A stretch of 64,000 bases of DNA from Fontivivens sp964399735 (GCA_964399735.1 CAYNSO010000006.1:1-64000), one strand, 5' to 3'. Counted from the stretch's first letter, positions 8,448 through 18,600 are shown. The notes: generated by a model from the letters alone, not told the origin. Numbers and translations: made by a program.

Positions 8448-10802
8448 TCAAGTTATTTTTTTCGTATCCTTGTTATGAAGTATATGCAGCGCCATGATCT
8501 GTCCCAGACAAATGCCGCCGTCGTTGGGGGGAATCTGTCTTTGCCGAAAGACCTGGAATCCTGCGCCTTTTAATAATTGTACGCTTTTTTCCGTTACTAG
8601 ACGGTTTTGAAATGTGCCGCCGCTCAATACAATGGTTTGCAAGGCGCACAGATTGGCAATTTCCAGAATCATCGCCGCCAGGGTGTTGTGAAACCGCGCC
8701 GCTATGATGGGCAGGGGAACATGATTTTGATATTCGGTAATTATCGTTTTGATCAGCGGTTCCCAGTCGATTATCCGGGGAGTATTATTGCCGGTTATCA
8801 GGTAAGGATAGACGCCGTTTTCGCGGCGCGCTTTCCAGGCTTGCTGTTCCAACTGCATGGCCGCCTGCCCTTCATAATGATTAAACTGCTGAATACCGAG
8901 CAGGGAAGCGACCGTATCAAACAAACGGCCCATGCTGCTGGTTATGGGGCAATGCAGATTTTTATTTAGCATTTGCAGCAGCACTGCCCGTTCCTGATCC
9001 GTGAATGCCTGAGAAACCGGTAAATTTGCACATTTTTTCAGTTTACCGGAATACAGAGTAAGCAGCATTGCCAATGCAGTACGCCGCGGTTCTTTAACTG
9101 CCATATCGCCGCCGGGCAGGGCAAAGGTACGTAGATGTGCGATCCGGTGGTATTCTTGCCTGGTTATGGTAATAAACTCACCTCCCCAAATCGTGTCGTC
9201 ATCGCCGTAACCGGCGCCGTCCCAGCTAACGCCCAACAGCGGCGGGTCGAGCCGGTTTTCCGCCATACAAGAGAGAATGTGCGCCACGTGATGCTGTACC
9301 TGCATAGCCGGTATACCGGTCTGTTTTGCATAACGAGTTGAAGCATAGTCCGGGTGTTTATCATGGATGACCACTTGCGGCTTGATTTGGTACATAGCTG
9401 ACAAGTCCCGGATTGTTTGTGCAAAGGCATTACTGGCGGCCAGCGTTTCCAGGTCGCCAATGTGTTGACTGATAAAGACATTGCGTCCCTTTGCCAGCGC
9501 CACAGTGTTCTTTAAATGTCCGCCAACCGCCAGGGCAGGAGGGATATCGAAATTCAGGGTGACCGGCAGCGGCGCGTAACCCCTGGCGCGACGCAGGATG
9601 GTCATACCGCCGGCTATTTTACGGACGATGGAATCATCCACATAGCGAGCAATGGGGCGGTTATGCACCAGGAAATAATCCGCAATACCGGCCAGTCTTG
9701 CAAGGGCTTCGGCATTATCGATGCAGATCGGTTCATCACTGATGTTACCACTGGTTGCCACCACCGGCTTGCCGAACTTGCGCATAATGATATGATGCAG
9801 GGGCGTATAGGGCAGCATTATGCCCCAAAACGGGTTACACGGGGCAATGTTTTTTGCAATTGTCCATTTCCCGGCCAGGGGTTTAGGCCGTTTTTGCAGC
9901 AACACAATTGGTGCGGCGCGCGATTGCAGCCATTTGCTTTCCCGGACCGATACATGGCAATAATCCTGTATGGATTGAAAATCCGGGAACATCATGGCAA
10001 ACGGTTTTTCATCGCGCTGTTTGGCTCGGCGCAATTGCTGCACCGCCGCCGCATTTTCAGCGTCGACAAGCAGTTGAAATCCACCCAGGCCTTTCAGAGC
10101 AATGATGGCTCCTTCATGCAGTAAAGCTATTGTTTTTTCAATAGCTGTGGTTCGTTCGGCAAGTGTTTTTGCTTGTACATTTAATAACTGCATAAACGGG
10201 CCGCAGACGGGGCAGGCATTGGGCTGGGCATGAAAGCGGCGGTTGAGGGGATCATCATACTCTTTTTGACAATCTTGGCATAGCGTAAATTCCCGCATGG
10301 TGGTGTTGGGCCGGTCATAGGGGAGTGATAGAATGATCGAGTAACGCGGACCGCAATTTGTGCAATTGGTAAACGGATAGAGATACCTTTTATTGTGCGG
10401 ATCAAATATTTCCTGCAAACAATCGTGACAGGTGGCTGTATCCGGTAAAATCCAGGCGGCTCTTTCCCCGGCATCATCGCTGCTGATTATTGTAAACTCA
10501 TGGCCGCCGGCGGGGTTTATCTTTTTTGCGCTGAGGGACTGTATAACAGCCCCCAATGGTTTTTCGTTTTTGAGTCGCTGTAAGAAAATATGGATTTCCT
10601 GTTCCGTACCTTCCGCTTCAATGACCACTCCCTGCGAGTTGTTGCGCACCCAGCCGGACAAGCGCATTACCCGGGCTAGCCGGTAAACAAATGGCCGAAA
10701 ACCGACGCCCTGCACAGCGCCGCGGATGTGAATTTTTATCCTTTGCGCATTGTGCTGAAGCGGGGAAATTGTTAATAATTCTTTATCTGCTACCGGATTC
10801 AT
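8448..10802 (-). CDS. hypF: Carbamoyltransferase HypF
   Basis: HypF (784 residues, normal length) uses carbamoyl phosphate and ATP to carbamoylate the HypE C-terminal Cys. Domains in order: acylphosphatase-like (about 20-107, with GAVQGVGFRPFVYRLA), two zinc fingers (C125xxC128 with C147xxC150, then C175xxC178 with C197xxC200), a YrdC-like domain (about 210-395, KGLGGFQLLVDA and TSGNISDEPI), and a Kae1-like domain (about 405-770, with the metal-binding HHVAH and a WDGAGYGDD loop, ending in LSGGTFQN and NDGGICLGQ). It overlaps hypB by 4 bp (ATGA type). Confidence 0.97.
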   Translation of the reverse strand: MNPVADKELLTISPLQHNAQRIKIHIRGAVQGVGFRPFVYRLARVMRLSGWVRNNSQGVVIEAEGTEQEIHIFLQRLKNEKPLGAVIQSLSAKKINPAGGHEFTIISSDDAGERAAWILPDTATCHDCLQEIFDPHNKRYLYPFTNCTNCGPRYSIILSLPYDRPNTTMREFTLCQDCQKEYDDPLNRRFHAQPNACPVCGPFMQLLNVQAKTLAERTTAIEKTIALLHEGAIIALKGLGGFQLLVDAENAAAVQQLRRAKQRDEKPFAMMFPDFQSIQDYCHVSVRESKWLQSRAAPIVLLQKRPKPLAGKWTIAKNIAPCNPFWGIMLPYTPLHHIIMRKFGKPVVATSGNISDEPICIDNAEALARLAGIADYFLVHNRPIARYVDDSIVRKIAGGMTILRRARGYAPLPVTLNFDIPPALAVGGHLKNTVALAKGRNVFISQHIGDLETLAASNAFAQTIRDLSAMYQIKPQVVIHDKHPDYASTRYAKQTGIPAMQVQHHVAHILSCMAENRLDPPLLGVSWDGAGYGDDDTIWGGEFITITRQEYHRIAHLRTFALPGGDMAVKEPRRTALAMLLTLYSGKLKKCANLPVSQAFTDQERAVLLQMLNKNLHCPITSSMGRLFDTVASLLGIQQFNHYEGQAAMQLEQQAWKARRENGVYPYLITGNNTPRIIDWEPLIKTIITEYQNHVPLPIIAARFHNTLAAMILEIANLCALQTIVLSGGTFQNRLVTEKSVQLLKGAGFQVFRQRQIPPNDGGICLGQIMALHILHNKDTKKIT

Positions 10803-11455
10803 GCGTTAACTTGCAATAATTGTTTTTTGAACCACTCTGCCAGTTCCGGGACACCAGCGCCAAATTTTGCGCAAATGGTAAAGAATTGCAGGTCCGGGTT
10901 TATTTGCCGGGCATTGTTTTGCAGAGTTTCCATATTAAAATCCGTCCACGGCAGCAGGTCTGTTTTGTTTATGATGCACACCTGTGCGGCGCGGAACATG
11001 GTGGTATATTTAAGCGGTTTGTCATCGCCCTCGGTCGTGCTAATAATAACAATTTTTTTATGCTCGCCAAGGTCATAACCGGCGGGACAAACAAGGTTGC
11101 CGACGTTTTCGATAAATAACAGGCGGATAGCAGTCAAATCCAGGTTAACCAGCGCATCCCGCACCAGCGCTGCATCCAGGTGGCAGCCGCCGTTGGTAAC
11201 AATCTGCACCACCGGCACGCCAAGCGCGGCAATGCGCTGCGCATCGCGGTCAGTTTGCAGATCGCCTTCTACCACTCCGCAATGATACTCCGTCAGCATC
11301 GGCAGCAGTTTTTCCAGCAGGGTTGTTTTGCCTGAACCGGGAGAGCTAAGCAGATTAAATACAGTAATGTTTTTATTGGCAAACAATTGACGATTCTGCA
11401 GTGCAATTTGATCGTTCTTTTCCAGTATTTTGCGTTCTACGGTGATGACCGGCAT
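10799..11455 (-). CDS. hypB: Hydrogenase nickel-incorporation GTPase HypB
   Basis: HypB is the GTPase that, with HypA, delivers nickel to the hydrogenase large subunit. The 218-residue protein has a P-loop (SSPGSGKTTLL, GSGKT at 40-44), the conserved GGCHLDA metal-site region, FIENVGNLVCPA, and the base-recognition NKTDLLP. The N-terminal histidine-rich stretch and the CxxCGC metal site of some HypBs are absent, so this form probably does not store nickel. Start and stop overlap the neighbours (1 bp with hypA, 4 bp with hypF). Confidence 0.96.
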   Translation of the reverse strand: MPVITVERKILEKNDQIALQNRQLFANKNITVFNLLSSPGSGKTTLLEKLLPMLTEYHCGVVEGDLQTDRDAQRIAALGVPVVQIVTNGGCHLDAALVRDALVNLDLTAIRLLFIENVGNLVCPAGYDLGEHKKIVIISTTEGDDKPLKYTTMFRAAQVCIINKTDLLPWTDFNMETLQNNARQINPDLQFFTICAKFGAGVPELAEWFKKQLLQVNA

Positions 11456-11796
11456 TATTGTACCTCTATTTCTTTAATATACAATTCATTCCCTGAAGTT
11501 ACTTCAAGATCGGAACCGCCGCAAAAAGGGCAGGCAAAAGTGAATTCCTGAATCGCAAAAGATTGATGGCAGGCACGGCATTGTGCTTGAACCGGAATAA
11601 TAGTAATATCAAGCCGGGAGTTGTGCAGGGGGGTGTTTTCGGTAAGCGCCCGGTAAGCAAAATTTAGCGATTCCGGCAAAATTGCGGTCAGTTCACCAAT
11701 CAATACCCGCACCTGTCGGACTGCTGCTGTGGGACGATCTTGCAGGGTTTGGTTAATAATGTTTATGATCTCTGCAGCGATTCCGGTTTCGTGCAT
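11455..11796 (-). CDS. hypA: Hydrogenase nickel chaperone HypA
   Basis: This 113-residue HypA begins with the nickel-binding MHE motif (His2) and carries the structural zinc site CRAC...CPFC near residues 73-94. It donates nickel with HypB. It is the first gene of the minus-strand hyp operon. The upstream region is shared with the divergent lacI promoter. A TATGAT hexamer occurs on the minus strand about 30 bp upstream of the start, but I see no good -35 partner. Confidence 0.95.
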   Translation of the reverse strand: MHETGIAAEIINIINQTLQDRPTAAVRQVRVLIGELTAILPESLNFAYRALTENTPLHNSRLDITIIPVQAQCRACHQSFAIQEFTFACPFCGGSDLEVTSGNELYIKEIEVQ

Positions 11797-12173
11797 TGTC
11801 TGTGCTCGTCTATTCTTGTCTATAAATCATAGCGTTTCCGTCTTGAGAAAGGAGGGGGATGTCGCAGCCGGGAAAATGTATGTCATAGCGCGGAACAGGA
11901 AGCTGCGGAATACGCTTTTGAGATATGCTAAAGTACTATACAAAAACAAACAAAGCAATAAAAAAGTAAAGTTTTTACCTGTGACAGCCGTTTAATGAAC
12001 AATTAATTGCATGATTTAACATGTTAATTTATCTTGTTTAATATAATAAATTCCCGCATAATTTTCTAAAACTACACCGGCAAATAAATTTCATCCGAGA
12101 ATTCAGTATTATTATGGCGCCTTATGCAGCAGGTACGAAACGGTAAAAAAGTTTCGAGATTTGCATTTTTCGC

Positions 12174-12202
12174 TTGACAAAGAGTAAAAAAATTCATACA
12201 CT
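12174..12202 (+). promoter_or_regulatory. Sigma70-type promoter of the lacI-led operon
   Basis: TTGACA at 12174-12179 and TACACT at 12197-12202 are separated by 17 bp. Transcription would start about 7 bp later, inside the operator at 12206-12233. The rest of the 11797-12173 gap between the divergent hypA and lacI genes is AT-rich and holds no gene I can support. Confidence 0.7.
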
Positions 12203-12205
12203 TGA

Positions 12206-12233
12206 TTGCAATCGTTTGCGGTAACGATTGCAA
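12206..12233. promoter_or_regulatory. LacI-family operator (probable autoregulation)
   Basis: TTGCAATCGTT (12206-12216) and AACGATTGCAA (12223-12233) are perfect 11-bp inverted arms around TGCGGT. Each half contains a central CG step flanked by A/T, as in LacI-family sites. It overlaps the expected transcription start and lies 25 bp upstream of lacI, so binding would block the operon promoter. Confidence 0.75.
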
Positions 12234-12258
12234 CCTTTGATTATTAATCGAGCTAAAT

Positions 12259-13278
12259 TTGACCCAATCTACTATCAAAGACATTGCCAGAGAATTGAGC
12301 ATTTCGCCGTCCACTGTATCCCGTGCTTTGAGCGATCATCCGGATATCAGCGTCAAGACCAAGCAAAAGGTGAGGGAATGGGCGGAAAAATTAAATTACC
12401 AACCAAATACAATGGCGCAGAACCTGAAAAAGAAATCATCCAATATTATCGGGGTCATTGTACCGCAGGTAAAGCATTACTTTTTTGCTGCAATAATGGG
12501 CGGCATTACCGACATTGCCTATGATGCCGGTTATACCGTCATGATTTGCCAGTCCAATGAGAATATGCAGCGTGAGATCATCAATACCCATGCCTTGATT
12601 TCCCACCGCGTTGCCGGGTTATTGATCTCGGTTTCCCAATTTACCAGCAATTTTGAGCATTTTATTCAAGTACAGAAACGCGGCATTCCAATTGTGTTTT
12701 TCGACAGAACTTGTGAAGAGATGAATGCCAGCAGGGTTGTGGTCAATGATTATGGCGGCGCTTTTGATGCTGTTCAGTATCTTGTAAAATGCGGTTATAA
12801 ACGCATTGCCCATTTGGCCGGGCCGGAACATCTGGCGATCAGCAAGCATCGTTATGACGGCTATTGTGCCGCTTTAGAAGCAGGAAATATTCCATTTGAT
12901 GAAAAGCTGGTTGTCTTTGGCGGTTTGAATGAGGAAGATGGTATTGCCGGTTACAACCGCTTGCGTGAACAAGCCCAAACCCCGGATGCCATTTTTTGCG
13001 TTACCGACCCGGTGGCAATTGGCGCTTTTAGCCGCATTCGGGAAGATGGTTTTAGAATTCCTGATGATATTGCATTGGTAGGTTTTAGCGATAATCCGAC
13101 TGTTTCTCTTATTGATCCACCCCTGACAACAGTTCGGCAGCCGGCTTATGATATTGGCAAAGCCGCGGCCAGCTTGTTATTGGAACACATTCGCTTAAAA
13201 AATAAAAAGTATACAGCAAAAGCAATAACCCTTGAAACAGAATTAATAATAAGAAAATCAACAAAGTTAATAGCTTAG
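12259..13278 (+). CDS. LacI-family transcriptional regulator
   Basis: A 339-residue LacI/GalR repressor. The N-terminal helix-turn-helix reads TIKDIARELSISPSTVSRAL (residues 5-24) with the hinge NTMAQNLKKKSSNIIGVIVP, then a periplasmic-binding-protein-like effector domain ending in VGFSDNPTVSLIDPPLTTVRQP. A TTG codon at 12259 is used; it fits the family start and no better ATG or GTG exists. It is the first gene of a run with the TonB receptor 16 bp downstream, so it probably responds to the imported ligand, likely a sugar. The operator at 12206 suggests it represses its own operon. The effector is unknown. Confidence 0.92.
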   Translation: MTQSTIKDIARELSISPSTVSRALSDHPDISVKTKQKVREWAEKLNYQPNTMAQNLKKKSSNIIGVIVPQVKHYFFAAIMGGITDIAYDAGYTVMICQSNENMQREIINTHALISHRVAGLLISVSQFTSNFEHFIQVQKRGIPIVFFDRTCEEMNASRVVVNDYGGAFDAVQYLVKCGYKRIAHLAGPEHLAISKHRYDGYCAALEAGNIPFDEKLVVFGGLNEEDGIAGYNRLREQAQTPDAIFCVTDPVAIGAFSRIREDGFRIPDDIALVGFSDNPTVSLIDPPLTTVRQPAYDIGKAAASLLLEHIRLKNKKYTAKAITLETELIIRKSTKLIA

Positions 13279-13294
13279 CAAAGGAGGGCGATTG

Positions 13295-16200
13295 ATGCAT
13301 CGCTTAAAGTTATTTCTGGTTGGCTTGTTTCTGATTTTATTATCCATGTCACCAATTCTCTATTCCGGCACAACCGGTAAAATATCCGGTTTAGTGACCG
13401 ACAAAGAGAACGGGGAACCTATGCCCGGCGTGAATGTGATTTTAGCAGGAACAACCTTGGGCGCCGCAACTGATCTTAATGGTAATTATAACATTCTTCA
13501 GGTGCCGCCCGGCGTCTATGTTTGTCAGTTTTCGATGATGGGTTATACGAAAACGCAGGTGGAAGATGTTCGCGTGCGAATTGATCAAACCACCCGTGTT
13601 GATATTGATTTAATCCCTCAAGTTATTGAAGGTGAAACAGTAACTATAGTTGCTGAAAAAAAAGTGGTCAAAGAAGATGTGGCTACCAGTGTTACCGCCA
13701 TGTCCGATATTGAAATTGAACAACTTCCAATGTCGAGCCTTGGCGAGGTAGTTGCTCTTCAAGCTGGTGTAGAAAATGGCCTTGAAATTCGCGGCGGCGA
13801 TGCTTCTCAGGCATTATTTCAGATTGATGGTATTACCTTGCGTGATCCCCGCAATAACCAGCCCGTCACCGGTATTTCTCTCAGTTCTATTCAGGAATTA
13901 TCGGTCGAACGCGGTGGATTTAATGCTGAATATGGTCAGGTTCGTTCAGGTATTGTTAATGTGGTAACCAAAGAAGGCAGCAAAAAGTCCTACCATGGTA
14001 CGGTTACTTTTAAATACAGCCCTCCTCAGGCCAAGCATTTCGGCGTTTCCCCTTTTGATGCCAACTCTATGTGGATGCGTCCCTATCTTGATCCGGATGT
14101 ATGCTGGACCGGAACGCAAAATGGCGCTTGGGACTATTATACTCAACGCCAGTACCCAACCTTTGAAGGCTGGAACAAGATTTCTGAAAATTTGTTAACC
14201 GATGGTAATCCTGACAACGACCTTTCACCCATGGCAGTGCAAAAATTATGGAAGTGGCAGCATCGGCAAACTGCGGTAACCGATCAGCCCGATTATAATA
14301 TTGATGCCGGTTTGGGCGGCCCCGTGCCGATCATCGGCAAAAAGTTGGGAAACCTGCGGTTTTTCACCAGCTATCGCAAGGAACGGGAAATGCTGCTTAT
14401 TCCATTGATCCGCGATGACTATGTCGATTATAACTGGTCTATGCAATTAACTTCGGATATTACCAATGCCATAAAGCTGAAATTGTCCGGCTATACTGCA
14501 AAAAGTTATAATGTTGCAATCAATGCAACTGACAATCAGTTTTTTAGTTCCGAATTTGGTCGCGTCGGCACAACTTATTGGAGCCCTACCTATTATATGC
14601 GCTCACCATTCCAGATCGCCAAAATTACCGATGAACAACGCTCCGGGCGTATTTTTACACCATCCTGGTATTGTGAGGCCGAGGTTGAGCATTATTCCGG
14701 GGCAGCCAAAATTACCCACATGTTATCGCCAAACACATTTTATGAAGCCTCGCTGGAATATGTAGAGAGTAATTATCATACCGAACCTGGGCAGGAGCGT
14801 AACCTGGATAAAGTATATGAAATAGTCCCCGGCTATTTTACCGATGAAGCGCCTTTTGGCTGGAGCCCGGAAGCGACTTTTGGTCCTGATGGAATGTTCT
14901 TTGGCGGTCATACTGCTACAGTACGCGATTATACCAAAACTTTTTCAACGACTGCCAAATTTGACATTACCAGTCAGGTTAATTATGCCAACTTGTTAAA
15001 AGCTGGCGCAGAAGTGGTGTATAATGACTTGCAGTTAAAATATGGTGAAGTAAATAATTTTACCGGCAGTAAAAATTTAGTCAATTCCCGGAAATTCCCG
15101 ATTCGTGGCGCATTATATCTGCAAGATAAATTTGAAGCCAAAGGTTTTATCATGAATATCGGTATGCGTATGGATTATCATAACGCCAATACCGAATGGG
15201 TGAGCTTGCCGGCTTTTGATAAGAGCTATTTTTCTTCCAAATATGATTCCACAGCAGTTTACAAAACAGAAAAAGCTGATCCCCAGATCAGTTGGAGTCC
15301 ACGTTTGGGTATTTCGCATCCCATTACTGAAAAGAGCAAGTTATTTTTTAACTATGGTCATTTCAAGCAGCTGCCAACTTATGAAGAAATGTTCAGGCTT
15401 AGCCGTACAACCTCAGGTAAAATCAGTAATTTCGGCAACCCGGCTCTGATGCTGGCGAAAACAGTATCATACGAATTGGGTTACGATCATGCTCTTGCCG
15501 ATAATTACCTGCTGCAACTGGCGGCTTATTATCATGATATTGTCGATCAACAGGACTATACTTCTTATATCAGCGCCGATGCTTCGGTGAATTATGATCT
15601 GGCTACCAATAACAGCTATGAGGATATTCGCGGTTTTGAACTAACCCTGAAAAAGGCTTCCGGTTTATGGTGGACCGGTTTTGCCAATTATACCTACCAG
15701 GTTACAACTTCGGGTCATTTTGGCAAGCCGCAGATTTATGATCAACAATCCGAGCAGCGCAAGTATGATATGTTGACAGAAAATCTTTACCAGGAGAGAC
15801 CCCTTCCTCGTCCTTATGCCCGGGCCAGTGTTACATTGCATACCCCGGCCGAATTTGGCCCGGCACTGGGTGGATTTAAACCTCTGCAAATGTGGTCTGC
15901 AAATGTTATTGCCGACTGGAAATCCGGCGGCTACACTACCTGGTATACCAATATTATTTATGCAGTTGATCAAAATGTAAAATTACGGAATTATTATAAC
16001 CTGGTACTACGTCTCAATAAAACTTTTACCTGGAAAAAAACCCGCTATGTATTGTTTGTTGAAATTGACAACTTGTTAAATACCAAACGTCTATCCGGCG
16101 CCAGTTTTTATGATTCCAATGATGAAAAAGATTATTTCAATTCTCTTCATCTGCCGAAAAATAAAGCATATAATAACATTCCCGGTACTGATAAAGCCGG

Positions 16201-16477
16201 CGATTACCGCAAAGAGGGCGTGGATTATCAGCCGATTGAAATTGTCGGATCTATTAACAGTCAGACAGTTCCGGTTGAAGGAGTATTCTATTATGAGAGT
16301 ACCACGCAAAAATACATGTATTATGCCGACGGCAACTGGAAAGATGTGCCCAAAAGTACGATCAATAAAGTACTGGAAGACAAAGCCTATATTAATATGC
16401 CGAACCAGGATTCGTTCAACTTTTTAAATCCCCGCCAGGTTTTCTTTGGCTTGCGTATGTCTTTTGATTTGAATTAA
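13295..16477 (+). CDS. TonB-dependent outer-membrane receptor with carboxypeptidase-regulatory-like domain
   Basis: A 1060-residue receptor: signal peptide (1 to about 27), a carboxypeptidase-regulatory-like beta domain (about 29-115, GKISGLVTDKENGEPMPGVN), plug (about 120-225, with IRGGDASQALFQIDGI and VERGGFNAEYGQVRSGIVNV), and a long beta-barrel ending in a C-terminal aromatic-rich strand (FFGLRMSFDLN). It imports a bound substrate with TonB/ExbBD energy. The ATG at 13295 follows a strong AAGGAGGG site at 13281-13288; a TTG just before is less likely. No SusD-like partner follows; instead come a tagged Fn3 protein, a PorV-like protein and a TIG lipoprotein. The LacI partner suggests a carbohydrate ligand. 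Confidence 0.93.
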   Translation: MHRLKLFLVGLFLILLSMSPILYSGTTGKISGLVTDKENGEPMPGVNVILAGTTLGAATDLNGNYNILQVPPGVYVCQFSMMGYTKTQVEDVRVRIDQTTRVDIDLIPQVIEGETVTIVAEKKVVKEDVATSVTAMSDIEIEQLPMSSLGEVVALQAGVENGLEIRGGDASQALFQIDGITLRDPRNNQPVTGISLSSIQELSVERGGFNAEYGQVRSGIVNVVTKEGSKKSYHGTVTFKYSPPQAKHFGVSPFDANSMWMRPYLDPDVCWTGTQNGAWDYYTQRQYPTFEGWNKISENLLTDGNPDNDLSPMAVQKLWKWQHRQTAVTDQPDYNIDAGLGGPVPIIGKKLGNLRFFTSYRKEREMLLIPLIRDDYVDYNWSMQLTSDITNAIKLKLSGYTAKSYNVAINATDNQFFSSEFGRVGTTYWSPTYYMRSPFQIAKITDEQRSGRIFTPSWYCEAEVEHYSGAAKITHMLSPNTFYEASLEYVESNYHTEPGQERNLDKVYEIVPGYFTDEAPFGWSPEATFGPDGMFFGGHTATVRDYTKTFSTTAKFDITSQVNYANLLKAGAEVVYNDLQLKYGEVNNFTGSKNLVNSRKFPIRGALYLQDKFEAKGFIMNIGMRMDYHNANTEWVSLPAFDKSYFSSKYDSTAVYKTEKADPQISWSPRLGISHPITEKSKLFFNYGHFKQLPTYEEMFRLSRTTSGKISNFGNPALMLAKTVSYELGYDHALADNYLLQLAAYYHDIVDQQDYTSYISADASVNYDLATNNSYEDIRGFELTLKKASGLWWTGFANYTYQVTTSGHFGKPQIYDQQSEQRKYDMLTENLYQERPLPRPYARASVTLHTPAEFGPALGGFKPLQMWSANVIADWKSGGYTTWYTNIIYAVDQNVKLRNYYNLVLRLNKTFTWKKTRYVLFVEIDNLLNTKRLSGASFYDSNDEKDYFNSLHLPKNKAYNNIPGTDKAGDYRKEGVDYQPIEIVGSINSQTVPVEGVFYYESTTQKYMYYADGNWKDVPKSTINKVLEDKAYINMPNQDSFNFLNPRQVFFGLRMSFDLN

Positions 16478-16500
16478 TTGTTCATAACAAGAGGATTCTT

Positions 16501-18564
16501 ATGAAATTTATAAAATTAAATTCCAGATTATTGTCCATATTGCTTGTGCTGGTTTTGCTGTTGGGCCAGGGACTGGTTTTTCAAGCTTTTTCCCAGCGAC
16601 TCGCCAGCCAGGAAGTGCGCTGGATGAGCGTCAGCTCCATCCACAGCACATTTGCAATTGAAGGTAGCGAGTTTGAAATGCATCGCACCGGTAATTTAAG
16701 CGAACAGAGCGATGGATTACGTTGGCCCGCTCAGTTTACCTATCAAGATAATGTAGCGGCCAAATCGATGTGGATTGGTACGACTAATTTCTATGAAAAA
16801 ACATTGAGCAGCACTGTCCCGTTCAAGGTGGTTGGTGTTGGTCCCAAACAAGCAAATACGTTAACAGAGGTTATGCCGATTGAATTCAAATTAATTGGCA
16901 AAGCTCCGTCGCCAACAGTAATCGTTGACTATGATCCTGCTTCCAACAATGATCTTAATGATGTACTTGATGCTGAAGACCCTACTATCATTTCAGATCG
17001 AATGATTGTTAATGTTTTACACACTTCTATTGGTATTACTGTTACCCGTAAAATTATGGCTTTTACCCAGCAGAATCATGATAATTATTTCATTTATGAT
17101 TATGTTTTTAAAAATACAGGTATTCGTACAATTGGTGGCGATCCTGATCCGGTTACTTTGACTGATTGTATTTTTCACCTGCAATACCGTTATGCAGTCG
17201 GTAATGAAGCTTTTAAAAGAGGCTGGTATGCCGGCGCTAATATAAGCTGGGGACGTAATTGTGTTAATGATGTTATTGGTCAGGACCCAACAAATGCAGA
17301 AATGCGCGCCATGCTTTCCTGGTATGGTCCACATTCTGAAAGCACTGTCTCTGACTGGGGCGCACCGGATCCTCTGTATAGCGGCACCCTGGGTGGCTGC
17401 CAGTATGTAGGTGTTGTTACCCTACATGCCGATACTTCACCAACGAATAACAATGATGATATTTCGCAACCCAAAACTACCATGTACATTGGCGCTGATA
17501 CTGGTCCACAGAATTTGAATCAGTTTGATGTGCAATATATGACCAGAAAATATGAAGCGATGACCGCAGGACATCCGGAAAAAAATCATGCCGAAGAAGT
17601 GGGCGCCAGTTTTGCCGATAAATGGGGGAATGACGCCGGTGGTTTTACTCAGGGACAAGGATACGGACCCTATACTCTGGCGCCTGGCGATAGTATTCAT
17701 ATTGTAGTCGCCGAATGCGTTAGTGGTTTGAGCCGGGCAAAAAATCTTCAAGTCGGTTCAAAATGGTTCAACAAAACCGGGCCTTTTGTTTTGCCCGACG
17801 GCACAGAGACAACCGACCGTGATCTTTACAAAGAACTCTGGGTCAAAACCGGACGCGATTCATTAATGAAAACATTCCGGCATGCGTTACATAATTTCAG
17901 TGTTAACTATAACATTCCGCAACCGCCACCGCCGCCTTCGCAATTTACTGTAAAATCCGGTGGTGATAAAATTACTCTTGAATGGAGCGCTGAAGCTGAA
18001 ACCGCAGAACATTTTAACGGTTATGAAATTTACCGCGCTGTGGGAAAACCTGATACTCTGTATGATAGAATATTTGCCTGCTCTGCCGCAAATATTGTCA
18101 ACACCTTTAATGATACAACAGCCCGCCGTGGATTCGATTATTATTACTATATCGTTAGTAAAGATGATGGTTCCACCAACGATCAACAGCCCGGCGTACC
18201 TCTGGCAAGCAGCAAGTTTTATACAATGACCAACAAACCGGCGTATTTACGCCGACCTGCTTCCGATGAGCTGTCGAGCATCCGCGTCGTCCCCAATCCA
18301 TTTCATATCCGCGCTACTACTTTGCAATTCCGGGACGCCCAGGATAGAATCGCCTTTTTTGGTTTGCCTCCGGTGTGCACAATCAAAATTTATACGGAAC
18401 GCGGCGATCTAATTCAAACTCTTGAGCATACCGACGGCAGCGGCGATGAATTGTGGGATTCTCTTACTTCATCCCGACAGGTTGTGGTGAGCGGTTTATA
18501 CATAGCCTATTTTGAAACACCGGAAGGTGAATCCACTTTCCGAAAATTCATAATAATTCGGTAG
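16501..18564 (+). CDS. Secreted protein with Fn3-like region and C-terminal sorting-type tag
   Basis: A 687-residue exported protein with an N-terminal signal peptide (to about residue 32), a large N-terminal region I do not recognise, a proline-rich linker (QPPPPPSQ near 480), an Fn3-like domain (about 482-580), and a C-terminal domain resembling FlgD-like/type IX-sorting tags (SSIRVVPNPF near 598, VVSGLYIAYFETPEGESTFR, then KFIIIR at the end). It follows the TonB receptor by 23 bp with an AGAGGA site. Position suggests a surface partner of the receptor, perhaps taking the place SusD has in other systems. That is inference; no enzymatic motif is visible. Confidence 0.75.
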   Translation: MKFIKLNSRLLSILLVLVLLLGQGLVFQAFSQRLASQEVRWMSVSSIHSTFAIEGSEFEMHRTGNLSEQSDGLRWPAQFTYQDNVAAKSMWIGTTNFYEKTLSSTVPFKVVGVGPKQANTLTEVMPIEFKLIGKAPSPTVIVDYDPASNNDLNDVLDAEDPTIISDRMIVNVLHTSIGITVTRKIMAFTQQNHDNYFIYDYVFKNTGIRTIGGDPDPVTLTDCIFHLQYRYAVGNEAFKRGWYAGANISWGRNCVNDVIGQDPTNAEMRAMLSWYGPHSESTVSDWGAPDPLYSGTLGGCQYVGVVTLHADTSPTNNNDDISQPKTTMYIGADTGPQNLNQFDVQYMTRKYEAMTAGHPEKNHAEEVGASFADKWGNDAGGFTQGQGYGPYTLAPGDSIHIVVAECVSGLSRAKNLQVGSKWFNKTGPFVLPDGTETTDRDLYKELWVKTGRDSLMKTFRHALHNFSVNYNIPQPPPPPSQFTVKSGGDKITLEWSAEAETAEHFNGYEIYRAVGKPDTLYDRIFACSAANIVNTFNDTTARRGFDYYYYIVSKDDGSTNDQQPGVPLASSKFYTMTNKPAYLRRPASDELSSIRVVPNPFHIRATTLQFRDAQDRIAFFGLPPVCTIKIYTERGDLIQTLEHTDGSGDELWDSLTSSRQVVVSGLYIAYFETPEGESTFRKFIIIR

Positions 18565-18600
18565 TCAGGTCACTTGATTTAATCATTAAAGGATTTTAAT

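Noticed and set aside
9516..10124. 202-codon plus-strand frame opposite hypF
   Set aside because: Antisense shadow; no ribosome site or known domain.
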